From a virus, in the IMG/VR virus record IMGVR_UViG_3300037549_000144, positions 1 to 36,328 of that record: 36,328 nucleotides of DNA; one strand, 5' to 3'. A program made the position numbers and the translations under genes. Under the pieces are notes generated by a model, which made no database searches, was not told the DNA's origin, and saw nothing but the letters and a program-made list of their open reading frames with translations. Every line of letters starts with the position of its first letter. The stretch's first letter is position 1. Positions 16,489-23,307 of the stretch are shown piece by piece.

Positions 16489-16504
16489 TGTGCGTGATGC
16501 GCAG
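16488..16504 (+). promoter_or_regulatory. 17-bp operator-like dyad
   Basis: TTGTGCG-TGA-TGCGCAG matches the consensus TTGTGCR-N3-YGCGCAA except for the last base. It lies 13-29 bases upstream of the proposed start at 16475, but would be coding if the gene starts at 16556. Confidence 0.45.
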
Positions 16505-16686
16505 GAAACTCGCGCAAAACGAGCAGGCCGTCCAGTGCGGCGAACACGTTATGCACCGAGTTATCCCCTGATCTGTGGATGAAAGCGCGGGACGGTTGTG
16601 CTACGGCTGTCGGTGTCGAGCCTGCTGCGGCGCCCCTTGCGCGGCGACTTTGACCTGCGGCGGGCTGGTTGCTCAGCCCGCCGCCA
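16505..16686. other. stretch without a supported gene
   Basis: If the gene below starts at 16475, this stretch holds no reading frame with a plausible start on either strand. A basic open segment follows in frame after the TGA of the gene ending at 16687, but it lacks a start codon. No terminator-like hairpin with T-run was seen. Confidence 0.4.
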
Positions 16687-16902
16687 TCAGTTCAGCGAGC
16701 CGTCGCTCGGCGTGCGCGCCAGCGACTCCCATTCATCGACATCGAACACCCAGGGAAAGTCATCGCCGTTGCGCGCCATGATGAAGCCCTCGGCGCGGGC
16801 GATCTCGCGGAACGGCTCGGCAGGTCCCGCACGCCTGCGGGTGGAGTTGCGATAGGGCGAGACGTAGCGCAACTGGCCTTTGGTAATCGTCCGTTCACGC
16901 AT
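16687..16902 (-). CDS. small hypothetical protein
   Basis: 71 residues from ATG 16902. The N-terminus is basic (MRERTITKGQLRYVSPYRNS, then TRRRAG) and the C-terminus acidic and aromatic (MARNGDDFPWVFDVDEWESL). An extended -10-like TGG-TATATA lies only a few bases before the ATG, so either the mRNA is nearly leaderless or the real promoter is elsewhere. Diverges from the gene at 16998. Function unknown. Confidence 0.5.
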   Translation of the reverse strand: MRERTITKGQLRYVSPYRNSTRRRAGPAEPFREIARAEGFIMARNGDDFPWVFDVDEWESLARTPSDGSLN

Positions 16903-16953
16903 TATATACCATCCCGTAGTCTGTTCTCACACACACGGACTTGTCAACGTCGG

Positions 16954-16979
16954 TTGAACCTGCATAGCTGCCGGTTCAA
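16954..16979. promoter_or_regulatory. 26-bp palindrome in a divergent intergenic region
   Basis: Arms TTGAACC-n-GCA and TGC-n-GGTTCAA around a four-base centre form an interrupted perfect dyad (16954-16960 with 16973-16979, 16962-16964 with 16969-16971). It lies 19-44 bases upstream of ATG 16998 and 52-77 upstream of ATG 16902. It is unrelated in sequence to the 17-bp dyads and is a candidate site for a different regulator. Confidence 0.5.
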
Positions 16980-16997
16980 TCACCGGTCAAACCGAGA

Positions 16998-17510
16998 ATG
17001 GTTACTATCGTCCACGGAATCGAGCGGCAGATCGGCTCTGCGCGCAGCGCGCAGCGCAACAAGCCGGTCATCATCGCGCTCTCGCCCGCCGAGCGTGCGT
17101 TCCTGCTGTACCGTCTCGCCGACCGCGCCGCGTCGATCGAGACAGTGCTGTATGCGCAGCGCACCGGCCAGACGGTCTCGCCCTGGGATCGCGAGATGGT
17201 CCGCGATCATCTCCACCGGCTGATCGACGCGCTGCGCCGCGACAAGGATCTGATCGTCATCACCGAACTCGACAAATTGCTGGTCGCACAGGCCATCGCG
17301 CACAACCCGTATTTCGCGCAGATGCACGCGTCAGACCCGCGTCTGACCATCGACGGGCTCAAGCGCGCCGACGTGCTGCGCCGCCGGCTGATCGCGCTGC
17401 TGGACCGGCCGATCGGCAAAGTGCCGCTCGGGGCCGGGCGTACTCGAATCAAGGATGGAGGACACCATGAACGACCAGTCGCAGATCATCGAGTTCAACC
17501 GCCCGTCTGA
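16998..17510 (+). CDS. hypothetical protein
   Basis: 170 residues from ATG 16998; no strong ribosome-binding site. Helical: IIALSPAERAFLLYRLADRA, then TVSPWDREMVRDHLHRLIDA, ELDKLLVAQAIAHNPYFAQM. Soluble, no metal or catalytic motif recognised. The last 44 bases overlap the next gene in another frame. First gene of the + strand block that leads to the RlpA and glycosyltransferase genes. Confidence 0.6.
   Translation: MVTIVHGIERQIGSARSAQRNKPVIIALSPAERAFLLYRLADRAASIETVLYAQRTGQTVSPWDREMVRDHLHRLIDALRRDKDLIVITELDKLLVAQAIAHNPYFAQMHASDPRLTIDGLKRADVLRRRLIALLDRPIGKVPLGAGRTRIKDGGHHERPVADHRVQPPV
17458..17467 (+). promoter_or_regulatory. shortened start-associated leader at ATG 17467
   Basis: GAGGACACC is directly followed by ATG. 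It is the + strand relative of the GAGGACACCAC leader but lacks the last AC plus spacer. GGAGGA at 17457-17462 also serves as Shine-Dalgarno. Confidence 0.45.
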
Positions 17511-17931
17511 CGCGCAGTCAGATGCGCCGCAGCCGCCCGCCCCGGCCGCGAAGCCCGTCAAGAAGAAGAAGGAGCGCATCTTCAAGGACGGACCCTGGGC
17601 GCAAAAGCTGATGCTCGGCAGCGACATCAAACTCGCGGTTGAATCGATGGAGCGGCTTGAGATGCGCGTCACCGAATGGCTTGGTGAGGCGATCCGGCTG
17701 CGCGTGGCGCAAGAGCGTGGCGAGATCACCTGGGGCGGCAGTGGTCAGACGTCGGATCAGACCGCGCTCGTGCCGGTCAGCGCGTCATCGATGGCGGTCG
17801 ATGAGATCGATGCGATCGATCGGCTGATCTCTGTCGCGCAGCGCATCGCCGCGATCCAGGGCCGCGACCTCGCGCCGAACAGCCAGGTGCTCGTCGCCGC
17901 GCGCCGGCGGCTGGTCAGGATGCTCGGATGA
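17467..17931 (+). CDS. hypothetical protein, possibly RHH-like core
   Basis: 154 residues from ATG 17467, preceded by GGAGGA five bases upstream. A polar Pro/Ala/Lys-rich N-terminus (~1-40, ending KPVKKKKERIFKDG) is followed by SDIKLAVESMERLEMRVTEW and LGEAIRLRVAQERG. That is a strand-helix-helix pattern reminiscent of ribbon-helix-helix DNA-binding proteins. A second helical part (AVDEIDAIDRLISVAQRIAA, AARRRLVRML) follows. DNA binding is suggested, not shown. Confidence 0.6.
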   Translation: MNDQSQIIEFNRPSDAQSDAPQPPAPAAKPVKKKKERIFKDGPWAQKLMLGSDIKLAVESMERLEMRVTEWLGEAIRLRVAQERGEITWGGSGQTSDQTALVPVSASSMAVDEIDAIDRLISVAQRIAAIQGRDLAPNSQVLVAARRRLVRMLG

Positions 17932-18281
17932 CGAACCGCCCGATGCGCCCCGGGGCCGGACGCGACCGGCCGATGATGTGGCTGATGAACGACGACGGCA
18001 CGATCAAACCGGCTGAGACGATGCGCCAGTGGGCGCTCGACATGTTTCCCAACGCGCACCGCCGCGTCGCGTACGATGCGATCGGCCCGTTCGAGGTCTC
18101 GACGATCTTCACCGGCATCGATGTCGAGATGCGCGGCCCGCCGATGGTGTTCGAGACGATGGTGTTCCGCGATAACGACGTGAGCCGCCCACGCCGCACG
18201 ATCCGCAATCCGACGCGCGAGGAAGCGCTGGAGACGCACGCCGCGCTGGTCGAGGAATATCAGGAGATGTCGTCGTCCTGA
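17928..18281 (+). CDS. conserved phage-type hypothetical protein
   Basis: 117 residues, overlapping the previous gene by ATGA. It has the pattern GPFEVSTIFTGIDVEMRGPP, then MVFETMVFRDN, which I have seen in small proteins of many temperate phages without an assigned role. The C-terminus is an acidic helix (NPTREEALETHAALVEEYQE). Converges with a small membrane gene on the other strand, overlapping by 22 bases. Confidence 0.65.
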   Translation: MTNRPMRPGAGRDRPMMWLMNDDGTIKPAETMRQWALDMFPNAHRRVAYDAIGPFEVSTIFTGIDVEMRGPPMVFETMVFRDNDVSRPRRTIRNPTREEALETHAALVEEYQEMSSS

Positions 18282-18406
18282 CGGCGGCTGAGATCACGCC
18301 GCGATCCCTCGCCGTGCGCGATCCAGACATAGAACAGCGCTTCCAGCAGGCCGCAGGCCGCGATCCATAGCAGTACCCGCCCGAGGGACAGATGATCGAT
18401 CAGCAT
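18260..18406 (-). CDS. small single-pass membrane protein
   Basis: 48 residues from ATG 18406. One hydrophobic segment (LGRVLLWIAACGLLEALFYV) is followed by a charged tail (GEGSRRDLSRRQDDDIS). The upstream region contains a 17-bp operator-like dyad (18440-18456). Converges with the preceding + strand gene. Too short for a family call; could be a phage accessory membrane peptide. Confidence 0.5.
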   Translation of the reverse strand: MLIDHLSLGRVLLWIAACGLLEALFYVWIAHGEGSRRDLSRRQDDDIS

Positions 18407-18439
18407 GACGCGGGAACCCCTGTTGTCTGCGCGGCACGA

Positions 18440-18459
18440 TTGCGCGCGATGCACATAAT
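18440..18459 (+). promoter_or_regulatory. 17-bp operator overlapping a CATAAT -10
   Basis: TTGCGCG-CGA-TGCACAT (18440-18456; on the - strand ATGTGCA-TCG-CGCGCAA) overlaps a -10-like CATAAT at 18454-18459 for the + strand. The same operator/-10 register occurs in the leftward promoter at 29070-29089. No good -35 is visible. It lies between the membrane gene (18406) and the RlpA-like gene (18475). Confidence 0.6.
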
Positions 18460-18474
18460 TTTCACCGATCCGTG

Positions 18475-18930
18475 ATGACTTCCGCAAGCCGTTTCGGTAG
18501 AAACACAACGGGCGGTCCGGTGACTCATGTGTCCTGTTTGCGGGGTGTCGCAGTTGTGCTTGCGGGTCTGGCGGTGGGCGGAACGCTCGCCACAGGACAG
18601 GGCGGCGCAGCGCAGGCGGCACAAGCGATGGGCGGCATGGCGAGCTGGTATGGCGGGCGGTTCGAGGGCAAGCCGATGGCGAACGGCTGTCCGTTTCATC
18701 GTCACGCGCTGACCGCCGCCTCGCGCATCCTGCCGCTCGGCGCGCGCGTGCGCGTCCGCCTGCGCGGCAAGAGCGTGATCGTGCCGATTACCGATCGAGG
18801 CCCCTATCACCGGGGCCGTGATCTCGATCTGAGCGAAGCAGCGGCGGCGCGGCTCGGGATGCTCAACCTCGGGCTGGCGCACGTCGAAATCGAACGCATC
18901 GGCGATGCCGGGGCGTCGGCATGCCGATAA
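18475..18930 (+). CDS. RlpA-like double-psi beta-barrel protein, exported
   Basis: 151 residues from ATG 18475; GTG starts at 18472 and 18520-18529 are alternatives and would sharpen the signal peptide. After a hydrophobic export signal (~24-50) come ASWYGGRFEGKPMANG, then ALTAASRILPLGARVRVRL, ITDRGPYHRGRDLDLSEAAA, the hallmarks of the RlpA double-psi beta-barrel. Some RlpA proteins are lytic transglycosylases acting on denuded peptidoglycan. There is no lipobox and no SPOR domain. It heads a cassette with two glycosyltransferase-like genes. Role may be envelope remodelling or local wall thinning. Confidence 0.8.
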   Translation: MTSASRFGRNTTGGPVTHVSCLRGVAVVLAGLAVGGTLATGQGGAAQAAQAMGGMASWYGGRFEGKPMANGCPFHRHALTAASRILPLGARVRVRLRGKSVIVPITDRGPYHRGRDLDLSEAAAARLGMLNLGLAHVEIERIGDAGASACR

Positions 18931-18961
18931 CCGCAACAATCAGCTAAAGGACCTTTCTGAC

Positions 18962-19921
18962 GTGGACGCCTCGCTCTTGCATGTCGTCACATGCGTCGCA
19001 AACCCGGTGCGGTGGGAGAGCCGTATCCGGCTGGCCAGGAACTTTATCACTCACATGCTCGACAGCGGCGTCGATCTGACCGTGGTCGAAACCGCCTATG
19101 GCGAACGCCCGTTTGAACTCGCTGACGTGCCGCACATTCATCATATCCCGACGCGCGCTCGCACGATGGCCTGGTCAAAGGAATCCGCGCTCAACGTCGG
19201 CATCCGGTCGCTGCCGCCAACGGCCCGTTACGTCGGGTGGCTGGACAGCGACATCGAGTTCAGAGACGCGAAGTGGGCGGAGAACACCGTCCACGCGCTC
19301 CAGCTGGCGCCCGTCGTGCAGCCGTGGAGCGAGGCGCTGGACCTCGGCCCGGACGGCGAAGTCATGACCGTGAAGGGAACGCAGGTGCAGACCTCGTTCG
19401 CCTGGGTGTGGCGCGAGCATGGCGACGTCACGTCATGGTGGAAGAAGCAGCAGAACGGCGAGCCCTATGCCTATCCGCACAGCGGCTACGCCTGGGCGGC
19501 GACGATGGACATGCTGAGCCGGATCGGGCTGCTGCTGGATTTCTCTGGCCTGGGGGCTGCGGATCATCAGATGTCTCTCGGCATGGTGGGCCTTGGTGCC
19601 AATGCGATCCACGGCCTGAGCACGCCGGCCTATGCCAACGCCGTCAAAGCATGGTGCGACCACGCTTTCCGTTTGATCGAGGGGCATGTAAACTATGTCC
19701 CGGGAAGGATCGAACACAGCTTCCACGGCCCCAAGGAGTTGCGCAAATACGTCGGGCGCTGGGACATCCTCAATAAGTGGAAATTTGATCCGCACACGGA
19801 CCTGCATCGGAATCGCTGGGGCATCCTCGAACTCAGCGGTAACAAGCCGGGCTTGATGCGCGACGTCGAACACTACTTCCGCAAGCGCGCGGAGGACGCG
19901 AACTATCTGGGCGCGCCATGA
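18962..19921 (+). CDS. glycosyltransferase, GT-A fold
   Basis: 319 residues from GTG 18962, chosen because AAAGGA sits ten bases upstream (18946-18951) and the preceding gene stops at 18930. The N-terminal strand LLHVVTCVANPVRWESRIRL resembles a nucleotide-sugar binding start. YVGWLDSDIEF carries the DSD metal motif (residues 95-97). The C-terminal part contains IEHSFHGPKELRKYVGRWDI and FDPHTDLHRN, a His-rich segment found in phage-encoded glycosyltransferases of this kind. Cytosolic, no membrane segment. Overlaps the next gene by ATGA. Confidence 0.75.
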   Translation: MDASLLHVVTCVANPVRWESRIRLARNFITHMLDSGVDLTVVETAYGERPFELADVPHIHHIPTRARTMAWSKESALNVGIRSLPPTARYVGWLDSDIEFRDAKWAENTVHALQLAPVVQPWSEALDLGPDGEVMTVKGTQVQTSFAWVWREHGDVTSWWKKQQNGEPYAYPHSGYAWAATMDMLSRIGLLLDFSGLGAADHQMSLGMVGLGANAIHGLSTPAYANAVKAWCDHAFRLIEGHVNYVPGRIEHSFHGPKELRKYVGRWDILNKWKFDPHTDLHRNRWGILELSGNKPGLMRDVEHYFRKRAEDANYLGAP

Positions 19922-20814
19922 CGTACAGCATCCTCACCGTCGCGCACGGCGTTGATCACGGCCTGCTGACGCTGCAAGCGCGTTCGCTGGCGCTCTACTG
20001 CCCGGCTGATCGGGTGCATGAGATCGTCGTCATCGAGAATTTCGACGCCGGACAAACGCTCGATTGGCGCAAGCCGCTGCTGCTCGAGTACGGCCGGCTG
20101 GCGAGCAAGGTGCGCTTTATTCCCGCCGCCGAGGTCGGCCCGATTCCGCCCGGGCACGGCGGCTGGTGGGTGCAGCAGATTCTCAAGATCACCGCCGCAC
20201 GCATAATCCGCACCGAGCGCTATCTCGTGCTGGATGCGAAGAACCATCTGACCAAGCCGCTCACCCTGGACTTCCTCGAGACGCCGGACGGCACGCCGAA
20301 ACTGAACGGCTACGGGTTTGAGAACCACAGCTTACGCGACGCATTGATCCGGGCGCTGGTCTACTTCGAGATTGAGCCCGAGCCGTTTGTGCGGCACTTC
20401 GCGCGCACCTCGACGCCCTATCTGATGATCACGCCGGTCTGCCTGGACCTGATCACTTATGTTGAGCGGCGCGAGGGCGTGTCGTTTGGCGAAGCCTTCC
20501 TGGGCAGACACCTGACTGAATTTTTTCTCTATGCGGGATTTTTGCAGGCGCAGGGGCGGCTGTTTACGACCTATTCGATGAGCCAGCCGTTCTGTCCGCA
20601 GATTTGGGGCTTTTCCAGTGGCCTGCATGGCGTCAACGAGGCGCTGACGAAGGCGCGTGACCCCAAGAGCGGGCCTTTCCTCGCGGTGCACCGGCTGGCG
20701 CTGGCCGAGATGCAGATGCCCGCACGCGCCGCGCTGGCGGATTTCTGGCAGAGTGCGGGACTATTTCCCACGTTGCAGGCGGGTATCGCCTTCACGCTGC
20801 ATCCGAACGGATGA
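19918..20814 (+). CDS. DUF6492-like putative glycosyltransferase
   Basis: 298 residues, start overlapping the previous stop by 4 bases. It begins YSILTVAHGVDHGLLTLQAR and has GWWVQQILKITAA (82-94), then YLVLDAKNH (102-110). These correspond to the DUF6492 pattern in which a helix ending in K is followed by an acidic metal-like motif. Here the motif is D-A-K rather than D-S-D, so metal binding may be altered. HLTEFFLYAGFL is also family-like. Probably works with the preceding enzyme. Activity not established. Confidence 0.65.
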   Translation: MTYSILTVAHGVDHGLLTLQARSLALYCPADRVHEIVVIENFDAGQTLDWRKPLLLEYGRLASKVRFIPAAEVGPIPPGHGGWWVQQILKITAARIIRTERYLVLDAKNHLTKPLTLDFLETPDGTPKLNGYGFENHSLRDALIRALVYFEIEPEPFVRHFARTSTPYLMITPVCLDLITYVERREGVSFGEAFLGRHLTEFFLYAGFLQAQGRLFTTYSMSQPFCPQIWGFSSGLHGVNEALTKARDPKSGPFLAVHRLALAEMQMPARAALADFWQSAGLFPTLQAGIAFTLHPNG

Positions 20815-21062
20815 GCGTGAACGCTGCCCTGGTCGGTGCGGCGTTTCTGTTTCTCGCCGCACTCTGCATGGTCGCCGCCGGCGTCAAGATCGTCGCGTCG
20901 GCACGCGAGACGCGTGACGAGATCGCCGCTCAGGCCGCGATCATCGAGGCGCTGAACATGGATCTGCGGACACGCGACGAACGGCTCGACGCGCAAGGGC
21001 GGCTTCTCCGTGCCGCCAACGACTACATGACCAAGGCGAGACTCAGCGCACCCAAGGAGTAG
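20811..21062 (+). CDS. small membrane-anchored coiled-coil protein
   Basis: 83 residues, overlapping the previous gene by ATGA. One transmembrane helix (residues ~6-28, LVGAAFLFLAALCMVAAGVK) is followed by a charged coiled coil (ETRDEIAAQAAIIEALNMDL, RTRDERLDAQGRLLRAAND). Topology is like an i-spanin or an anchoring peptide, but it is far from the lysis genes and lies last in the glycosyltransferase cassette. Function unknown. Confidence 0.6.
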   Translation: MSVNAALVGAAFLFLAALCMVAAGVKIVASARETRDEIAAQAAIIEALNMDLRTRDERLDAQGRLLRAANDYMTKARLSAPKE

Positions 21063-21074
21063 CTTTTGCTACTC
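21057..21074. terminator. short perfect hairpin between convergent genes
   Basis: GAGTAGC-TTTT-GCTACTC, overlapping the stop codon of the gene ending at 21062. There is no T-run after it on either strand, so termination is uncertain; its location between convergent genes makes it plausible. Confidence 0.35.
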
Positions 21075-21090
21075 GCATCGTACTGAGAAG

Positions 21091-21402
21091 CTACTGCTTG
21101 GTTGGCTTCGTGCCCAGATGCAGATCGATGTCGCTGTCGCTGATATCGGCCGTCTTCGGCGTCAGAGCGCCCGCCATAGCGAGCAGTTGCTTGCCGTGCG
21201 CATAGTCCTTGCAGCGCCCGATGACGACCTGAATGGGAATGCCGACATTGGTCAGGTTGAACTCGTGGCACATGCCGCCCCGCATGTAATCCCATGCCGC
21301 CTCGGGCATCAGAAAGCACAGCATCGGCGTGCCCGAGCCATCGGGGTTGTTCTCGGCGGGGGTATAGGCGAACAGGCATTTGTCGGCGATCGGCGATTTC
21401 AT
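21091..21402 (-). CDS. hypothetical protein
   Basis: 103 residues from ATG 21402, with AAGGA eight bases upstream on the - strand. It reads MKSPIADKCLFAYTPAENNP, then MLCFLMPEAAWDYMRGGMCH and IPIQVVIGRCKDYAHGKQLL. Compact alpha/beta, soluble, with five Met and four Cys but no metal pattern. Last gene of the long leftward block. Function unknown. Confidence 0.65.
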   Translation of the reverse strand: MKSPIADKCLFAYTPAENNPDGSGTPMLCFLMPEAAWDYMRGGMCHEFNLTNVGIPIQVVIGRCKDYAHGKQLLAMAGALTPKTADISDSDIDLHLGTKPTKQ

Positions 21403-21478
21403 CAAAGGCGTCCTTTTGCGATGGCAACCGAAAATTCCAGCGCCGGTCTACGCGGTCGAAGAATGTGGCGAGTCGATA

Positions 21479-21583
21479 TCAGGCGCGGTAAACGATCTGA
21501 GCCGGGGCCGCGCCGTGCTGTCCGGACGGCTTAAACGATCGTAGACCGACGACGCCCGGCCTATTTGCGGCTTCATGCAGCAC
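21479..21583 (-). CDS. possible very small protein
   Basis: 34 codons from GTG 21583, with GGAGG nine bases upstream on the - strand. It reads MLHEAANRPGVVGLRSFKPS, then GQHGAAPAQIVYRA. The ribosome-binding site is good and the sequence is plausible but short, with no coupling to neighbours. The same GGAGG also precedes an ATG that opens only five codons. The rest of 21403-21641 shows nothing else I can support. Confidence 0.3.
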   Translation of the reverse strand: MLHEAANRPGVVGLRSFKPSGQHGAAPAQIVYRA

Positions 21584-21641
21584 CGTGCATCGCCTCCAAA
21601 CGTTCGTTTGCACGCGTCTCCTATGTTTGTACAACCCGCTG

Positions 21642-21920
21642 TCAGAACAGCGTCGGGCGGCGGTAGAGCGGGGCCTCGGCGGCTTCGGCGCGCGCCGCGT
21701 CGATCTCAGCCCGCAACTCGACGGACAGCCCGCCCTCGGCCTCGGCAGTGACGATGCGGGAATGGTCCTCGCGCATCGCGCGGCGGAACTGGAAGCCGTA
21801 GCGCTGCACCGCGCCGTCGAGTGCGTTGATGCTGATGCCGAGGCACGCGGCCATCTGTTCTCGGGTGTGCGTCGCGGCGTCACGGCGAACGCGGGTGATG
21901 ACATCACGGGTCCATTTCAT
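21642..21920 (-). CDS. small HTH-domain protein
   Basis: 92 residues from ATG 21920, overlapping the end of the upstream gene by 17 bases; the frame is open upstream but lacks support there. MKWTRDVITRVRRDAATHTR leads into EQMAACLGISINALDGAVQR, a helix-turn-helix of the type found in small phage regulators. The rest is an Ala/Glu-rich helical C-terminus. Probable DNA-binding accessory protein of the leftward operon. Confidence 0.6.
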   Translation of the reverse strand: MKWTRDVITRVRRDAATHTREQMAACLGISINALDGAVQRYGFQFRRAMREDHSRIVTAEAEGGLSVELRAEIDAARAEAAEAPLYRRPTLF

Positions 21921-22110
21921 CACGCACCACCTTGCAGCGGAACGCGCGCGCGCCGCGCGCCTTGTGCCATGCGATCTCTTCCTCTGAGGGCCAGCCGAGC
22001 GCGATCTGCCACGCCGTCGCCTCATCGCAGTCGCGACCCAGTTCGACGAACACCGTGCCGTCGATGCGCACGATCGCCCAGCCGCGCATCTGCCGATTGG
22101 GTGGGGTCAC
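21904..22110 (-). CDS. small hypothetical protein
   Basis: 68 residues from GTG 22110, which overlaps the stop of the tiny membrane gene (GTGA). It reads RGWAIVRIDGTVFVELGRDC, then ATAWQIALGWPSEEEIAWHK. The pattern GWAIVRIDGTVF...LG..CDEATAWQIALGWP is a familiar short phage protein type with no assigned function. Soluble, mixed alpha/beta. Confidence 0.6.
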   Translation of the reverse strand: MTPPNRQMRGWAIVRIDGTVFVELGRDCDEATAWQIALGWPSEEEIAWHKARGARAFRCKVVRDEMDP

Positions 22111-22178
22111 AGCCGCCCCTTGGCGTAGAGCCGGGCGACGAACAGCAGCGAGACCACCACCAGCAGCCAGAACATCAT
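22107..22178 (-). CDS. 23-residue single-pass membrane peptide
   Basis: ATG ATG start at 22178-22173 overlapping the upstream stop by ATGA, and TGA at 22109-22107 overlapping the next start. The peptide MMFWLLVVVSLLFVARLYAK plus three residues is almost entirely one hydrophobic helix with a basic C-terminal end. The double coupling inside an operon argues that it is translated. Too short to assign; such peptides often modulate membrane enzymes or act in superinfection exclusion. Confidence 0.5.
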   Translation of the reverse strand: MMFWLLVVVSLLFVARLYAKGRL

Positions 22179-22375
22179 TCGCCGTGCTCCCCGGGGCGCG
22201 GCACGATCATGTCGCGCACGACAAAGCGCGCGATCTCGCCAGCCAGGTCGTGCGTCTCGGCCTCGGTGTATTGCAGGCCCATCGCGCGCTGGCGCGCATC
22301 GGCACGCTGCACGTATTTGCGCGTCAGGAACTTGAACAGCCGCGCTTCCAGCGTGGCGATGCGTTCAGTCGGCAT
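22175..22375 (-). CDS. small hypothetical helical protein
   Basis: 66 residues from ATG 22375, overlapping the preceding gene by 11 bases. Helical and basic: MPTERIATLEARLFKFLTRK, then RADARQRAMGLQYTEAETHD. No membrane segment. Followed by the tiny membrane peptide with ATGA coupling. Function unknown. Confidence 0.55.
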   Translation of the reverse strand: MPTERIATLEARLFKFLTRKYVQRADARQRAMGLQYTEAETHDLAGEIARFVVRDMIVPRPGEHGE

Positions 22376-22931
22376 CGACGTGGCTCGGGCGCTCGGCGTT
22401 CAGATCAGACCACGATTGCCAGCCCTTCTCGGTGAAGTCTTTGGAATAGACCTCATTGCGCGGGATGATCGGCTTCCAGGCGCGATCGCAGAACACCCGC
22501 CAGTGGGTGACGCCGATCGCCTTGGCCGAGGGCGTGAACGGGCCTTCCATCCACGCATAGCGGGCTTCGTCGCCGAAGATCGCGCTGACCCAGGCGCGCG
22601 CGATCGCCGGTTCGAACGCCACCGGCCGCAGTTGCCCGGTCAGCATCTTGAAGCGCTCCCAGTTGCCGAGTTCGTCGGCGTCGCGGTTCGGCCACGGCTG
22701 CTGAAACGACAGGCTCAGGTGGCGGCAGCGCTCGTAGTCGGGGTTCTTCATCCAGCCCGACGAGTGATGCCCGGTGTCTTGCGTGAACAGGATCACCGTG
22801 CCGCTCTGCCAGTGAAAGTGCGAACAGCGATGCACGTAATCGATCTCGACCGGGTGCTGCATTCGGCCCGTGGTGACGCCGTAGCGCGCGGTGCGATGGA
22901 TCTGCGCGACGATGCGATCGGGGATGTCCAT
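22365..22931 (-). CDS. conserved phage-type hypothetical protein
   Basis: 188 residues from ATG 22931; start and upstream stop share one base (TGATG). His- and Trp-rich: EIDYVHRCSHFHWQSGTVIL, MKNPDYERCRHLSLSFQQ, GVTHWRVFCDRAWKPIIPR. The spacing of His, Cys, Asp and Glu suggests a metal-binding or enzymatic fold, but I do not recognise the family. Well-formed gene of normal length within the leftward operon, with AAAGG upstream. Confidence 0.65.
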   Translation of the reverse strand: MDIPDRIVAQIHRTARYGVTTGRMQHPVEIDYVHRCSHFHWQSGTVILFTQDTGHHSSGWMKNPDYERCRHLSLSFQQPWPNRDADELGNWERFKMLTGQLRPVAFEPAIARAWVSAIFGDEARYAWMEGPFTPSAKAIGVTHWRVFCDRAWKPIIPRNEVYSKDFTEKGWQSWSDLNAERPSHVDAD

Positions 22932-23245
22932 CAGTGCGCCTTTCGCGGCTTCGCGTCGGGATAGTACGGCGGATTGTCGGGCGCATCCTCCGGTCCGCGA
23001 TACTCGGACGGCGGGCGGCGGAAGTGCCGGGTCATGCCGGACTCAGCCATCGCGACCTGATGCGCCAGCATCATGAATTTCGCCTCGGCTTCATCGACGA
23101 CGGCGACGACGCGCAACAGGTTCGGCAGCGCGCGGACGATGGCGGCGCGCACCGCTTTGACGGCCTCGACGGTATCGACGTTGATCGTCGCGGGATCGAG
23201 TGCGGGGTCGTTGGTGTCGATGACGACGATGCAGGCGAGTTTCAT
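22931..23245 (-). CDS. hypothetical protein with conserved leader
   Basis: 104 residues from ATG 23245, preceded two bases upstream by the leader GAGGACACCAC (23248-23258), which decides the start. It reads MKLACIVVIDTNDPALDPAT, then AVKAVRAAIVRALPNLLRVV, an alpha/beta fold, and ends in a Pro/Arg-rich tail (RRPPSEYRGPEDAPDNPPYY). Function unknown. Confidence 0.6.
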   Translation of the reverse strand: MKLACIVVIDTNDPALDPATINVDTVEAVKAVRAAIVRALPNLLRVVAVVDEAEAKFMMLAHQVAMAESGMTRHFRRPPSEYRGPEDAPDNPPYYPDAKPRKAH

Positions 23246-23247
23246 GC

Positions 23248-23258
23248 GTGGTGTCCTC
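23248..23258 (-). promoter_or_regulatory. start-associated leader GAGGACACCAC (copy 1)
   Basis: Exact copy on the - strand, two bases (GC) before ATG 23245. The context AGAGGACACCACGC-ATG is identical to copy 5 at 36077 over 17 bases. Confidence 0.75.
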
Positions 23259-23307
23259 TTCATGCGTTGATGCGCGGCGCACACGTCATGCGCCGGGCAC
23301 GCATCGA

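Noticed and set aside
16561-16689. TGA readthrough extension of the gene ending at 16687
   Set aside because: The frame stays open for about 40 basic codons after the stop, but there is no readthrough context and it ends without conserved features; likely chance in GC-rich DNA.
13816-16902. Integrase, attachment site or excisionase in the small-gene blocks
   Set aside because: No tyrosine or serine recombinase motif, and no tRNA-end repeat seen; integration functions must lie outside the window if present.
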